A DNA stretch of 64,000 bases, taken from Terfezia claveryi. Its lineage: Eukaryota > Ascomycota > Pezizomycetes > Pezizales > Pezizaceae. Below the pieces are notes generated by a model, which did not search any database, was not told the origin of the DNA, and saw only the letters and a list, made by a program, of their open reading frames with translations. Both the position numbers and the translations under genes were made by a program. The DNA lies in assembly GCA_015179025.1 (NCBI GenBank), contig WHUX01000113.1, positions 62,001-126,000 of the forward strand, read 5' to 3'. Positions 12,671-22,690 of the stretch are shown here, one piece after another; the stretch's first letter is position 1; each line of letters starts with the position of its first letter.

Positions 12671-13480
12671 TAAAGATTAGGTAAGTAAGTTAAAAAAAAT
12701 ATAATAAATAGTACTAGATAGTATTTATTTAGTACTATTTATATAATCTATATCTATAGGTATAGATGTTTATATATTTTAGTTCTACTAAAGTAAGGCC
12801 TTAGAAAGGTAGGGAAATTACTAAATAAGACATTTCTAAAGGGAATAGTAATTACCTGGTATAATTTATCTTATATAATTTATGCTATCTAAGCTATATA
12901 ATCTTAATTTAATTAGTATATAGGCTTGCTTACTACTATGTACTTATTTGTTTTTTACTTGTTCTTACTTGTTGGATTCTAGAAGGAATCTAGTATCTAT
13001 TTATACTTTTCTGAGATCTAATGACTAGGAAAATAAATACAATAAAGGGTAGTATACTAGAAGGGGGTGTACTATATAAAGGAGGTCATATGGCTATACT
13101 GAAGGTGTACTAGTATGGTAAATGCTATAGAATTTTCTATTGTAAATTCTATATGCTATAGATATTTATCTAGTAGTAGGAAATGGTAGAAGGCTAGTTC
13201 ATCAGCCAAGAAGCTTAGTTATATAATATAGTAATATAGAAAATACAAAAAATATATAAGCAATTATATAAGCAATAAAATGTTTTCTATTATATATATC
13301 TTAAATAGTTAATTACTATTCTCTAATAAAATATTCTATATAGCAATCTCCTTACTCTTCTAAAGTTTTACTTTAGTAGAACTGAAATATATAACTATTT
13401 ATACCTATAGATATAAATTATATAAATAATACTAAATAAATACTATCTAGTACTATTTATTATATATAGTTACCCTTAAA
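12671..13480. mobile_element. Long-TIR element, about 0.8 kb
   Basis: About 12695-12860 and 13307-13476 are imperfect inverted copies. The outer part of both arms contains AATAGTACTAGATAGTATTT, the middle the CTATAGGTATAGAT block, and the inner part GGGAATAGTAATTA/TAATTACTATTCTC. The arms of roughly 165 bp enclose about 450 bp without a gene. A non-autonomous TIR transposon or foldback is likely. Ends and TSD could not be fixed because the flanks are AT-only. Confidence 0.55.
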
Positions 13481-14330
13481 TATATAGCTTATATATTTAA
13501 TTTATATAGAGAGTTATTTGTATATTAAAGAAAAAACTTAATTGAGATATTATTTGAAATTCAGTTAAGCTTTTCTTTTTACCCCTTAAAGAGTAAAGAA
13601 CTTTAAAGGACCTAATTTTAAATTGCTCTTAGTACTAAGATACTTACTAAATTCTAATAAAGATATAATCTATAAGAAAAGAGTTAGTAGAGATAATATA
13701 GACTAGGCTATTACTTTTTCTATTAGCTTTCGTTTTTTTTATTTTATATATAGTATTTATCTATATATATTTAAGCTTGGTATAGTAGGTCTTAATTACT
13801 AAAAAAGGCAATTATAAATAAACTACTTATTTGAAAGTAGAGTATTAATTGAGAGTGTCCCTTTTGTGATATATAGGTAGGTAGGTAAACTTTATTATCT
13901 TATTTTATCAATCTAGAACCTATATAGGCTAGAAACCTACCTATAAGGATACTTTACTATTTGGGAGAGTATTTCAACCTATATAGGTTACTAGTATATC
14001 TTTATAGAGAGAAACTTATATCTATATAGGCTCAGATACTTTTATAGAAAGGAATTATGTTCATATAGAATATAATACCTCTATAGAAACAAATTATATT
14101 TAAGAGGACTTTGTATCTATATGCCTAAAATTCACCTATACTTCTATATTAGAATAGATTTTAACCCAATTCTATATGGCACTCATTGAGCTCTATAACC
14201 ATATATAATTGCAATATGCTAGGTCTAAGAAAGTAGGTAATTATACTAGTAGGTTTAGTGCTAATTTACTATAGTAGAAGACCTTATAATAAAGTCTTCT
14301 ATTATAGTACTAAACAAGCAATCTATAAGC
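13481..14330. repeat. AT-rich stretch with CTATATAGG-type repeats
   Basis: Between about 13870 and 14110 the motif CCTATATAGG and variants (TATATAGGCT, CTTTATAGAG) recur every 40-60 bp. No coding content. Possibly a decayed tandem satellite. Confidence 0.35.
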
Positions 14331-14334
14331 CTTT

Positions 14335-14620
14335 TATTTTTTTATATACTCAGTATATAGTCCCAATGTAGTACTTTACAGCTGCTATATTATCAGCTCC
14401 TATACCAATATTGAATAGTTTGGTTTATTTTAATATATTCTAGAATATAACAGATTATTTGTTTTTTAGCTAGGTTTTTAGGATCAAAAACTATATATTG
14501 TATGATTATTCTCTCCTCCTTGAACTACCAGTCCCTACAGCCCTTCTAGTTATTACTGATAAGCCTCAAGAAATTCAAATTGCAGTCATACTATTATTTG
14601 CCTCTTAAGCCCTATTTTCT
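14335..14620 (-). repeat. Dispersed repeat R, uninterrupted copy
   Basis: Matches 53700-53801 plus 57629-57804 almost end to end: the ATATACTCAGTAT region, the TTGAATAGTTTGGTTTA stretch, and ATCAAAAACTATATATTGTA with CTCAAGAAATTCAAATT. In the second copy the match is interrupted by element G, so this copy shows the empty target site. The minus-strand translation (QYIVFDPK) suggests degraded coding sequence, but I do not recognise a family. Confidence 0.6.
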
Positions 14621-14869
14621 CTGTACTTTCTCTGCATTATATAAATATTTAGCCTATGCCTATATTAGTAATAGTCTTATTGGGAAATTATATACTGTAT
14701 CTGCTTTATAATATATATTGAATTTATACTTTCATAGCCTCTCAATATATATGAAAACAATCCTCTCTATATATATAAAAACTATGTATTTAGGGGTACT
14801 TTATATAGATAAATTTATATATTTTCAAGGCTTTTTATATATGGTCTAACTCTATTATTAGATTAAAAT

Positions 14870-15290
14870 AATTTGGTGGAAGTTGAGGGGAAGATTCATA
14901 AATATATTTGTATTGCTCATCCTAGTTTTCAGGGAGTAACTCTTTCTACATTTATTAATTCTATTAATGAAGTAGTAGAAAATTTTGTGTAGGAGAAGAA
15001 GTAATATATTCTCGATATATATGAGACAATTAATATATATAAGTTAGATTTAGAAGCTGATAATACCCCCAATATAGCTATTATCTCCTATGAGGTAGTA
15101 CTTAACTTCCTTGAGAGCTTATATATCTTTTATTTTTAAAGCCCTCATATTAATATATAGAAAAGCAAGCAGCTAGAAGCCCTTCTAAATAGAAAAAAAT
15201 GCGATATTAAGAGTTTATAAGGCATAGCTAAACATACATAGCAACAAGTAACAATTACAGATTATTTTAGGTTAGAGTTAAAAATTTCCT
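14870..15290 (+). pseudogene. Transposase C-terminal remnant (pogo/jerky-like)
   Basis: With stops read as lost Gln codons, one frame reads about 130 codons: SFQGVTLSTFINSINEVV, then an acidic DLEADNTPNIAII segment, a helical NFLESLYIFYF stretch, KQLEALLNRKK, and a TITDYFR-like end. An amphipathic helix region closing with a TITDFF-type motif is common at the C-terminus of pogo/jerky DDE transposases. The catalytic domain is not visible. The assignment is tentative. Confidence 0.35.
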
Positions 15291-15299
15291 AATTTTTTT

Positions 15300-16418
15300 C
15301 TATATATCTCAATATAAGAACCTCTTGTTATAAGAAACCTATAGTCAGTTCCAAGAGGATTGCTTATAATAAGAGTTTATTATATATTTAATCATATTAT
15401 ATTGTAAATAAGATAGAATTAATCAGGTATTTTTGAACTAATCCTAATTTAATTGGATATAATATATACGAATTTAAAATCATATCGATAATCTTTGTCT
15501 TAAGTAATAAAATTATATATAGTTAGATATTATTATGTAAGCCATGTAAATATTATATCAAAGGTACATTTTATATATATTACCTATTAATAGGCAATTG
15601 ATTTTATTCTCATAATTAGCATAGTATATTTAATAATAGTAGCAGTAATCTAAAATTAATAGCATAATAATAATGGTTTGGTATTAGTTTAGTTAATATA
15701 TAGATTTATATAGCCTTAGGTCTCTCTATATAATGATTTTTATACAGCTAGACAATAAACTACTCAATTAGGCAATTTGCAATCCTCAATACTAATGTAC
15801 AAGTATATATACTAGTTGCTAGCTATATACCTCTAATTGCTAGCTGCATAATAGGCTATACCATATATAGCCTAGATTGAACCCTAGTTGACCTTTATTT
15901 TATAGTCTCTAAACTTAATTTTCTCTAGTTTTATATAGTCAGCATTTAAAGTTAAAGTACTTATACAGGCATGAAAAATTGGAAAAGTAGCATTAGAGAA
16001 ATTGAATGTTGAATACCTCTAATAAGAGTTAACTATTTATCTCCTTCACTATAGCTATTAGTTCAGTGGCAATTTGTTATACCAATTAGGAGATATATAT
16101 GTTCTGGGCCATTCCAGAATTAGGAGCCATACTGGTATGGACTGTAAGATTGCTGGGCCATTGTGTAATAAATATGAATATATGCACACTCCAATAATAG
16201 TTCTATAATACTACAGTGATACTCTTATACTACATATAGTAAATACCAAATTCCAATATTAGGGTTATTTTGAAGCAGCCTATTTAATTAAACTAAGAAT
16301 AAAAAGATAGAGTAAAAGTAATTAAATGTTATAGAGGTAATAAAGTGCAACTAGGATAGAGCACAGTAGTAGAGATACCTCTGGAGGTAGCTTAAAAAAC
16401 TTGAGTAATAACCATAAC
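15300..16418. other. AT-rich gene-free stretch with one dispersed motif
   Basis: No supported gene. The piece at 16095-16175 (TGGGCCATTCCAGAATTAGG region) resembles 44780-44850 (GGGCCGTTGCAGAATCCAGG region), so it is probably a mutated copy of an uncharacterised repeat. Confidence 0.35.
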
Positions 16419-17019
16419 TGTCACAACCATGTACTTAGTTGTCCTCGCTATCACCTGCGACCCAAGTAATGAATTATTACCATTATTGTCTTTATCATCA
16501 CCTGCGATCACAGGTGATAGGTTATTGTTATCGTTATCTTGTGTCATAATGGTATGCTCAGTTGTCCTTGCCATCATCTGCAATGCAGTTGATAGGTTAT
16601 TACAATTGTTGTCTTTGTCATCACATGCGATTGCAGGTGATAGGTTATTGTTATTATTACCTTGCTTAGCTTTCGAGATAGGGAAGCTTATTTCCCCCAT
16701 TGCCCTGACTGAGTTATGTATATATAGAGCCTGTCTCTCATACTGTCGGTGGATCCCCATCCAACATCTTGTATACCTAATGCAGGACCTTGCTTCTTCT
16801 AGCACTTGTGCACCTCCCTTGTGTACCTTCTTATCTCATGTACAGCTCTGCAGCCCTGCTGCCTTCTACTACTCTTATGTGCCTCTCTTGCCCTCGCCCT
16901 TGCCCCCATCCTAGCCTTTCCTCTAGTCACACTCATAGCATTCCTACGTATATGTTACTCTAGCTTTGCCCTTGCCCCAGCATACTCCTTGATTGCTATG
17001 TCCCCAAAGCCTCATTACA
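16419..17019 (+). repeat. Element C 5' LTR
   Basis: Runs TGTCACAACC to CCTCATTACA. The first 260 bp hold repeated modules with near-palindromes such as ATCACCTGCGATCACAGGTGAT, separated by TTATTACCATTATTG-like spacers. Then come a TATA-like TATATATAGAGCC at about 16715 and the conserved R/U5-like half shared with element A. Open frames crossing this LTR are not genes. Confidence 0.9.
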
Positions 17020-17052
17020 CTATATTGCATCCTTTAGACTAACTGGTATACA

Positions 17053-18370
17053 GTCATGTTAGGAGCAGCTCTCCCACCACCTGCTGTCAGGTTCCAGACT
17101 TAGAGAAACTCTCCTATACCCTCAGGCCTGAACGAATTGAATGCCTATCGTCGAGGAATCATCGACATCTTCGAGGCCATGAATGCTATCAGAGCCGAAC
17201 TCGGCAACAGCCTGACTGTGGCTGAACGAAAGCTGAGATCCGCCAACAAAGAGATCACGGTCCTTTAGATGGATCTCGACTATGTAAACCTTGCCCTTGC
17301 CAATGAATGGACTACAGTCCAAAACTTCAACCACACTTTAGGGAACCTCATAATACCAATAGCAGCTAGTAGCAACAAGACCGAAAGCAATCCGACTCCC
17401 TCCAAGTTCAATGGAGACCGGGTTCGTCTACAAGTCTGAAAGAATGTAGTCAACCTTAAGCTAAATGGGGACTCTGCCAGGTTTCCGTTGGAACAACATT
17501 AACTGGTATATATTTTCACCTGCTAGAGGGGAAAGCTTGTGACTAGATCTAGCCATACGTTCTTGAAATCGAGATCAAGCTCAACAATGCAGTTGGCACT
17601 ACCAGTAGGGCCCTCCGAGCCCTCAGGCAGAAAAACACTGATCTGTCTACTTATGTGGCAGAATTCTCGAGACTGGTGGTGGAGGTCCGATGGAATGACT
17701 AGGCTAAGTTTGAGCAATTCCAGGAGAGGCTCAAGGATGAGCTCCAACAGGCCATGGTTACTCTCCTCACGGTTGATACCCTCGAGGAGTTAATCGACCA
17801 GGCCTCTATGGTGGAGCAATGAATAGCTAAGTTATGCTACTGACTTGCTTTCTGACTGACCACCCTCCTAGCTCAACAACAGCAGCAGCAGCTGAATACC
17901 AAGTTAGCCTAATCCCCTACGAGCAACAAGCCGGCATACCCCTCACTAGTGCCAGGAGGTCCTACCCCTATGGATTTATCCTTAGGAAGGCCTTGATTGA
18001 TACAGGAAGAATGGAACAGGTATAGGGATAAAGGCCTGTATATTAGGTGCAGGAAGGCAGACCATTTTATTGCAGCCTGTTCTCTCTGGAAAGCTCGCTC
18101 CCTGGCTGTCCATACTATTTCCCCAGCTGACACCCTAGTGCCCAGGATTGCGGAGCTTGATGAGACAGGAAAAGCCCTGTCCCTTGCCTAGTTACTGACA
18201 CTAGCAAGGGACCTGCCCTAGGCCATCTATCTTTGTCTTTATCTGCATTTTCTGTTTCTTCCACTTCTTCTATTGTTAACGAATCTCACTTGTTGAGTAA
18301 CCATTTTGTTGTATCTATCTCCCTCAATATCAATGATTGAATAATTACCACGTCAGCCCTTATAGATTAC
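17053..18370 (+). pseudogene. Element C gag and start of protease
   Basis: Starts MLGAALPPPAVRFQT like element A gag (MSGAALPPP). Capsid-like segments follow with stops and frame shifts (NELNAYRRGIIDIFEAMNAI, then KLRSANKEI). The zinc knuckle at about 18035-18080 reads YIRCRKADHFIAAC, where the first Cys of C-x2-C-x4-H-x4-C is Tyr, a TGT-to-TAT change expected from RIP. After the gag stop near 18190 the protease begins (SISLNIND, then TTSALIDY) and is cut by element B at 18371. Confidence 0.75.
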
Positions 18371-19038
18371 TGTAAGTATTTATAAAGGGGACTGGAAAAT
18401 CAGATTAGATTAGATAAGATTATCTAATCTAATCAGATAATTTCAGGCTAGTAATATATACTACAAAGTAGATTACTAATAGTGTATTATTAATTCTCAC
18501 TATTAAAATTATTACCAGTAGTATAAGATTACTGTAATAGGTAAAGTAGTATAGGAGTGCCAAAGGCACTTAGGAATTAATCAGTGGAACTTCTATATTG
18601 ATTGTATTCTAACTATATTCTGGGTTCTAACTATCTGTCCAACTGAAGGGAAATTCAAGGGACTATATGTGTTGTGAATGTGGCAGTGCTGGGGTAGTGC
18701 TGGGGCAGTGCACCATCATCTGACTTTTACATAATTTGAAATCAATATAATAGAAGGTTCTAGATAGTACTTCTAAGTACTATCTAGTACAAAATAGGTT
18801 AAGTCTTTCCTAGACTTATATATGTGAAAGCATGTGAAATAACATGTGAAAGTATGTGATAACATGTGAAAGCATGTGATAACATGTGAAAGTATGTGAT
18901 AACATGTGAAATATTAGCAAGGTAGACAGCACACAATGTTATGTGTTTTGAGATGCTTGCTAAGTAAGAAAATATATAAGAAATACATTTGTGAGGTAGA
19001 GGGTTAGTCATAAGAGATAAGTAAGCCACTTCCTTATA
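18371..19038 (-). repeat. Element B 3' LTR
   Basis: On the minus strand it starts TATAAGGAAGTGG (original TG mutated to TA) and ends CTTTATAAATACTTACA. Upstream on the coding strand lies the purine tract AAACAGGGAGGTA. It contains tandem 20-22-bp units (CATGTGAAAGTATGTGATAA, 18828-18912), with one more unit than the other LTR, which explains most of the 21-bp length difference. Confidence 0.85.
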
Positions 19039-19625
19039 TACCTCCCTGTTTAGATAAAAACTTCTATCCTAAGAAATAAACAGGGGAGATGGGTTATGTA
19101 CTTTAGTAGTTAATATTTAACCCATAATACCTATTGTTCCTATCCATATAGGTACTACTACTTTCTGCTCCAGTATCATATCTGATATTATTATACCCCT
19201 GCCTGAAATCCCTATTAACAGCAATGTCATCAAAATACTGACCAATGACCTCTTATGGCTGTTTTTCCAAAAAGAAATGTCTAAGCATCATTTGGGGTAG
19301 GTCCACCTCTTTACCTTTGCCTTTGTCAATCCTGACTGCATTGGATGAAACAGGGGAAGCAAGAACTTTTTCTCTTTCCTTATTAATCATATTTAGTGTT
19401 TCTTTCCTTGTCTTACTCTTGCCAAGCTTATGGTCACCAACCTTCCTCTTTTTGTAAGTTGCTTGCTTACTACTAGTCAACCAGAATTGTTTTTTCAATG
19501 ACTCATCAACACCATCAGTATATACCCACTCATGAAACTTTTAAGGCCATCCCTTCCATTTCATCTTGTACTGCAACTTTCCTGTTCTAGGTTGTGACCT
19601 AAACTCCAAAACCCTTTCCACCTCA
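19039..19625 (-). pseudogene. Element B chromodomain and Pol C-terminus
   Basis: The minus strand reads RSQPRTGKLQYKMKWKGWP, then KFHEWVYTDGVDESLKKQFW, a typical chromodomain core (Y-K-[MV]-K-W-x-G, then W) near 19495-19600, followed by a basic Lys-rich tail and a stop near 19253. The MITE at 19626-19873 separates this domain from the integrase. The chromodomain reader role is known for this retroelement branch. One stop falls after KGWP. Confidence 0.75.
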
Positions 19626-19873
19626 CATCAGCAAGAAAAAAGTGGCATCGGGACGCCAGGTGGTGTCTCCAGGAGACAGGATTGTCTCTGGTGTCTTTTG
19701 TGTCTTTTATGTCTCCTAGGTGTGTCCTGAGTGTCTCCCATGTGTCTTCCAGTGTCTCCCAGTGTCTCTTGGAGACACTGGGAGACATTCTACCAATCGT
19801 GGAGACACACTTAGTCTCCAGTGGCAATACTGTCTCTAGAGATACTGGAGACAAACTATTTTCTTTCCTGATA
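19626..19873 (+). mobile_element. CATCAG MITE copy 2 (248 bp, GTCTC core)
   Basis: Same length and orientation as the copy at 1830. It begins CATCAGCAAGAAAAAAG and ends TTTTCTTTCCTGATA, where the last base has mutated. TSD is CA (19624-19625 and 19874-19875). It sits inside element B between integrase and chromodomain, so it moved after B inserted. Confidence 0.85.
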
Positions 19874-21259
19874 CATACCTGTCTTCTTTAACTGGTCCTA
19901 GTTGTTCAAGATTTCTGGAGGGGAACAGTTGTATTGGATTAGGGAAGAAGGGTTTGAGAAGTGAGGTGTGGAAGAAATTGTTGATATTGTTGAGGTCAGA
20001 GAAGTCAGTAAAGTCAAGTTTAGCATTTTGACTCCATGGTGAATATTTGGTAATAGTGAAGGGGCCTATCTATTTAGGGGATAGTTTGGAGGAGTAGTAC
20101 CTTGCTGGGAGGTTCTTTGTTGATAGCATCACCTGATCATTGACTTGGTAATCAGGAGAGGCTCTTCTGTGTCTGTTGGCTTGCTGAATTTGGTCCTTTT
20201 TTGCTTTAGTAAGGTTTTCAGCAACCTGGTAAAATCTGGTTATAGGGTTTGAATAGGTAGGAATTGGGTGAGGTAGGATAGGTGGTGACAAATTAGGCTG
20301 GTATCCTAGCTTGGTAAAAAAGGGGAAAAGTCCTCTTATAATACTAACTCTTACATTCACCTCTGTTTGAACAGAAGATGTTGCTTGTATCCAATTCAAC
20401 CCCTGTTCCAGCTTCTTAGCTGCAAACATAGAGATAATTGTCCTATTCTTTCTTTCACTTGTCCCATCAGTCTGGGGGTGATATGTGGAAGATGCTTTAT
20501 ACATAATTCCATTCTTCTGCATCTAATCTTGAAATGTAGGAGACATAAACAAGGGGTTTGGTCAGAAACAATTTCATAAGGAAATCCCACATTAGGCTTA
20601 ATGAATCTTTCAAAAATATCAAAAACCCCTAATGTGTCAACATTATCTGCAACAGGTAATAGAAATGTAAAATCAGAGTGCCTGTCAGTCATGACTAATA
20701 ACTTATGAAATAACAACATATGAGGCTTGTCATCTTTAGAAGTTCTGTAACCAAGAGTAAATTTAGTACATGAAATCATAACAGGTTCCATACTAAGAAA
20801 ATCCATAGCCACACTACTCCATGGCCTAGTAGGTACATTCAGAGGAGTAAGAAATCCAGGGGGTTTCCGTGTGGATCCTTTGGTGATTTGGCAGGTTTCA
20901 CAACTCCTCACAAATTGTTCAACCTGTTTATAAAAATCCTGGAAGATATACTTATTGGTAAGCTCTTCTGCTGTTTTTGCAAGGCCTCCATATCCTGTAG
21001 TAACATGTGCTTGTTGGATAAGGGCTTCAGAGGCAGGGTTACCTTTAACTTGTAGTCCCTTGGGAACAACTATCCTCCAAGCAAAATTTTTCAGAAGATA
21101 TATAAATCCATCCTGTACCTTTACTATAGGTACCTGTTCTCCTTTTTTAACTCTTAAGTACAGTGGACCAAACACTGTATCTTTTTCCAGCTCTTCTCTA
21201 TAATGCCATTCTAACTCATGATCTCTTATCCACTCAGCAATTACCAAATCTGGTTCCAT
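19874..21259 (-). pseudogene. Element B integrase
   Basis: The zinc-binding part reads AHVTTGYGG (second His now Tyr), then FVRSCETCQ. The catalytic core shows MDFLSM (first Asp), VMTDRHSDF, then VSDQTP (second Asp) and, after a frame shift near 20510, STYHPQTDGTSERKNRT with the catalytic Glu. The tail reads RRASPDYQVNDQVMLSTKN, then LLKPFFPNP. The order matches gypsy integrases, which insert the cDNA. The frame break and the Tyr replacement indicate loss of function. Confidence 0.85.
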
Positions 21260-21790
21260 GCTCTTTTCATCTTCATCCTGGACTCCTAGTATCTTTTTCA
21301 GGTGGTCACTATTATGGAAGGGCTTATTGAGGGCCTTTAAATTGTTTTTCCTAGTGTTACAGGAGCTGACAAAGTTTTTGTTCAGGTTATGGTAGCCAAG
21401 ACAATACTTGCATCTTGGTATCTCTTTTCCTCCTATGGTAGTAACTTTGGGAAGATTTGGGCATAAGTGGGACCAGTGACCATCTTAATTGTATATGATA
21501 TACACTTCCTGATAGTTTCTTTTGGTAGTAGATAGAGTTTGTTGTTAAGGAGGCATTTGTTGCTGAGGTGAGTAGTTTCCATGCAGTTAGTATATTTGAG
21601 AAGAGGAAATTTAGTGTATCTAGGACAATCCTCTTTGAAGTGTCCAAATGCCCAACATTTGTCATAAAGATTAATACCAGGATCTTAGTTACTACATTGG
21701 GAAGTTTTGTGGCCCACTTTACCATATTAGGAGCAAAACTATTGGGTCTGAGTTTTGCTGGAGGAAGATGGGAGGATTGGATCTTTAGGG
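21260..21790 (-). pseudogene. Element B: zinc-knuckle series before integrase
   Basis: In the frame that continues into integrase, the minus strand shows three C-x2-C-x4-H-x4-C knuckles in a row, each with one Cys now Tyr: YGKVGHKTSQC, YDKCWAFGHFKEDC and YTNCMETTHLSNKC. Partial ones follow (DGHWSHLCP and CKYCLGYHNLNK). Such knuckles bind single-stranded nucleic acid and usually sit in gag. Element B already has one there (CYYCSKTGHTSKDC). Extra knuckles between RNase H and integrase are unusual to my knowledge. Confidence 0.6.
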
Positions 21791-22690
21791 AAGATGTCAG
21801 GAAGGGTGCTGACAGAGGATGTAGGTGAAGCTCCTGGAGGAGGAGGAGGAGGCTGAAAGTTCACCTTCTTGTTGTCTGTCTTATCCTTACACTTAGGTGA
21901 GGCTGTTCTTCACTTCAAGGTACCTTTAAGAGTAGGGTTCCACTCCTGAAGGTTTTCTACAACTACAGAACCCCTGTCAGCCCTTCTCAAGGACTGTTCC
22001 ATCTGTTCTGTAGTCATGGGTTCCCTGGCTGTTTCCTATTCCTCAGGTTCATCTGAGTCAGAGGACTCATCCACAAGGGTCCATTCCTGTAGGTTCTCTG
22101 CCTCAGGGGCAGCAAGAGTAGAGGGAGAGGAGGTACTAGGCTTTTTGTTAATAACCACTTGAAACTTGGGTTTTCTTGTAACTGACCTTCCTCTCTCTTC
22201 CTCCTCTTGTTGATGCTGTTGGGCCTGGGCCTTGGTAGTGGTTGCAGTAGTTTGGACTGCTACTGGCTCCTGCTGGAGCTGTCTGAGCCTGAAATTTCTT
22301 TTAGTCTCAAAGATTGCATTAAGGCCTTCCCTGTCATGCCAGGTGGGCCTAGTGCCATCAACTCCTGCACAGGTCTTTGTGGGAGATTTGTGGTAGTGAT
22401 CTGGAGAGGAGGGAGTCTCCTTCTCCTGTTGATAGTGTTGGGAGAATTTCTCCCAAGGACTGGTGGAGTCACTAGTCTCCCAGTGGCTCCTCTAATCCTG
22501 AGCTGTTGGTTTGGGGAAGCAGGCATGGTTAGTGATGGAGAATGTGGTAGGGGAGGAGTTTTCTTGAAAGTTTGTATGGGAACAGAAAGGTGGTTGGTTA
22601 CTACTAGATGTTGTAGTAAGGCAGTTGTATAGTGAGAAGACTATTCAGTAGAGGAGGATTTGGAGGGACTATATACTCCTCTGGACAGTA
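21790..22690 (-). pseudogene. Element B linker, Pro/Ser-rich
   Basis: Between RNase H and the knuckles the minus strand is frame-broken. Segments such as MPASPNQQLRIRGATG are Pro-, Ser- and Arg-rich and look disordered. No domain is recognised. Plus-strand open frames here (for example 22207-22632) are shadows. Confidence 0.4.

Noticed and set aside
16392..16914. ORFs of 137 and 161 codons on opposite strands
   Set aside because: They lie within the 5' LTR of element C and arise from its tandem modules.
22207..22632. 141-codon plus-strand ORF
   Set aside because: Antisense to the Pro/Ser-rich linker of element B; Leu/Gly-rich and without homology that I recognise.
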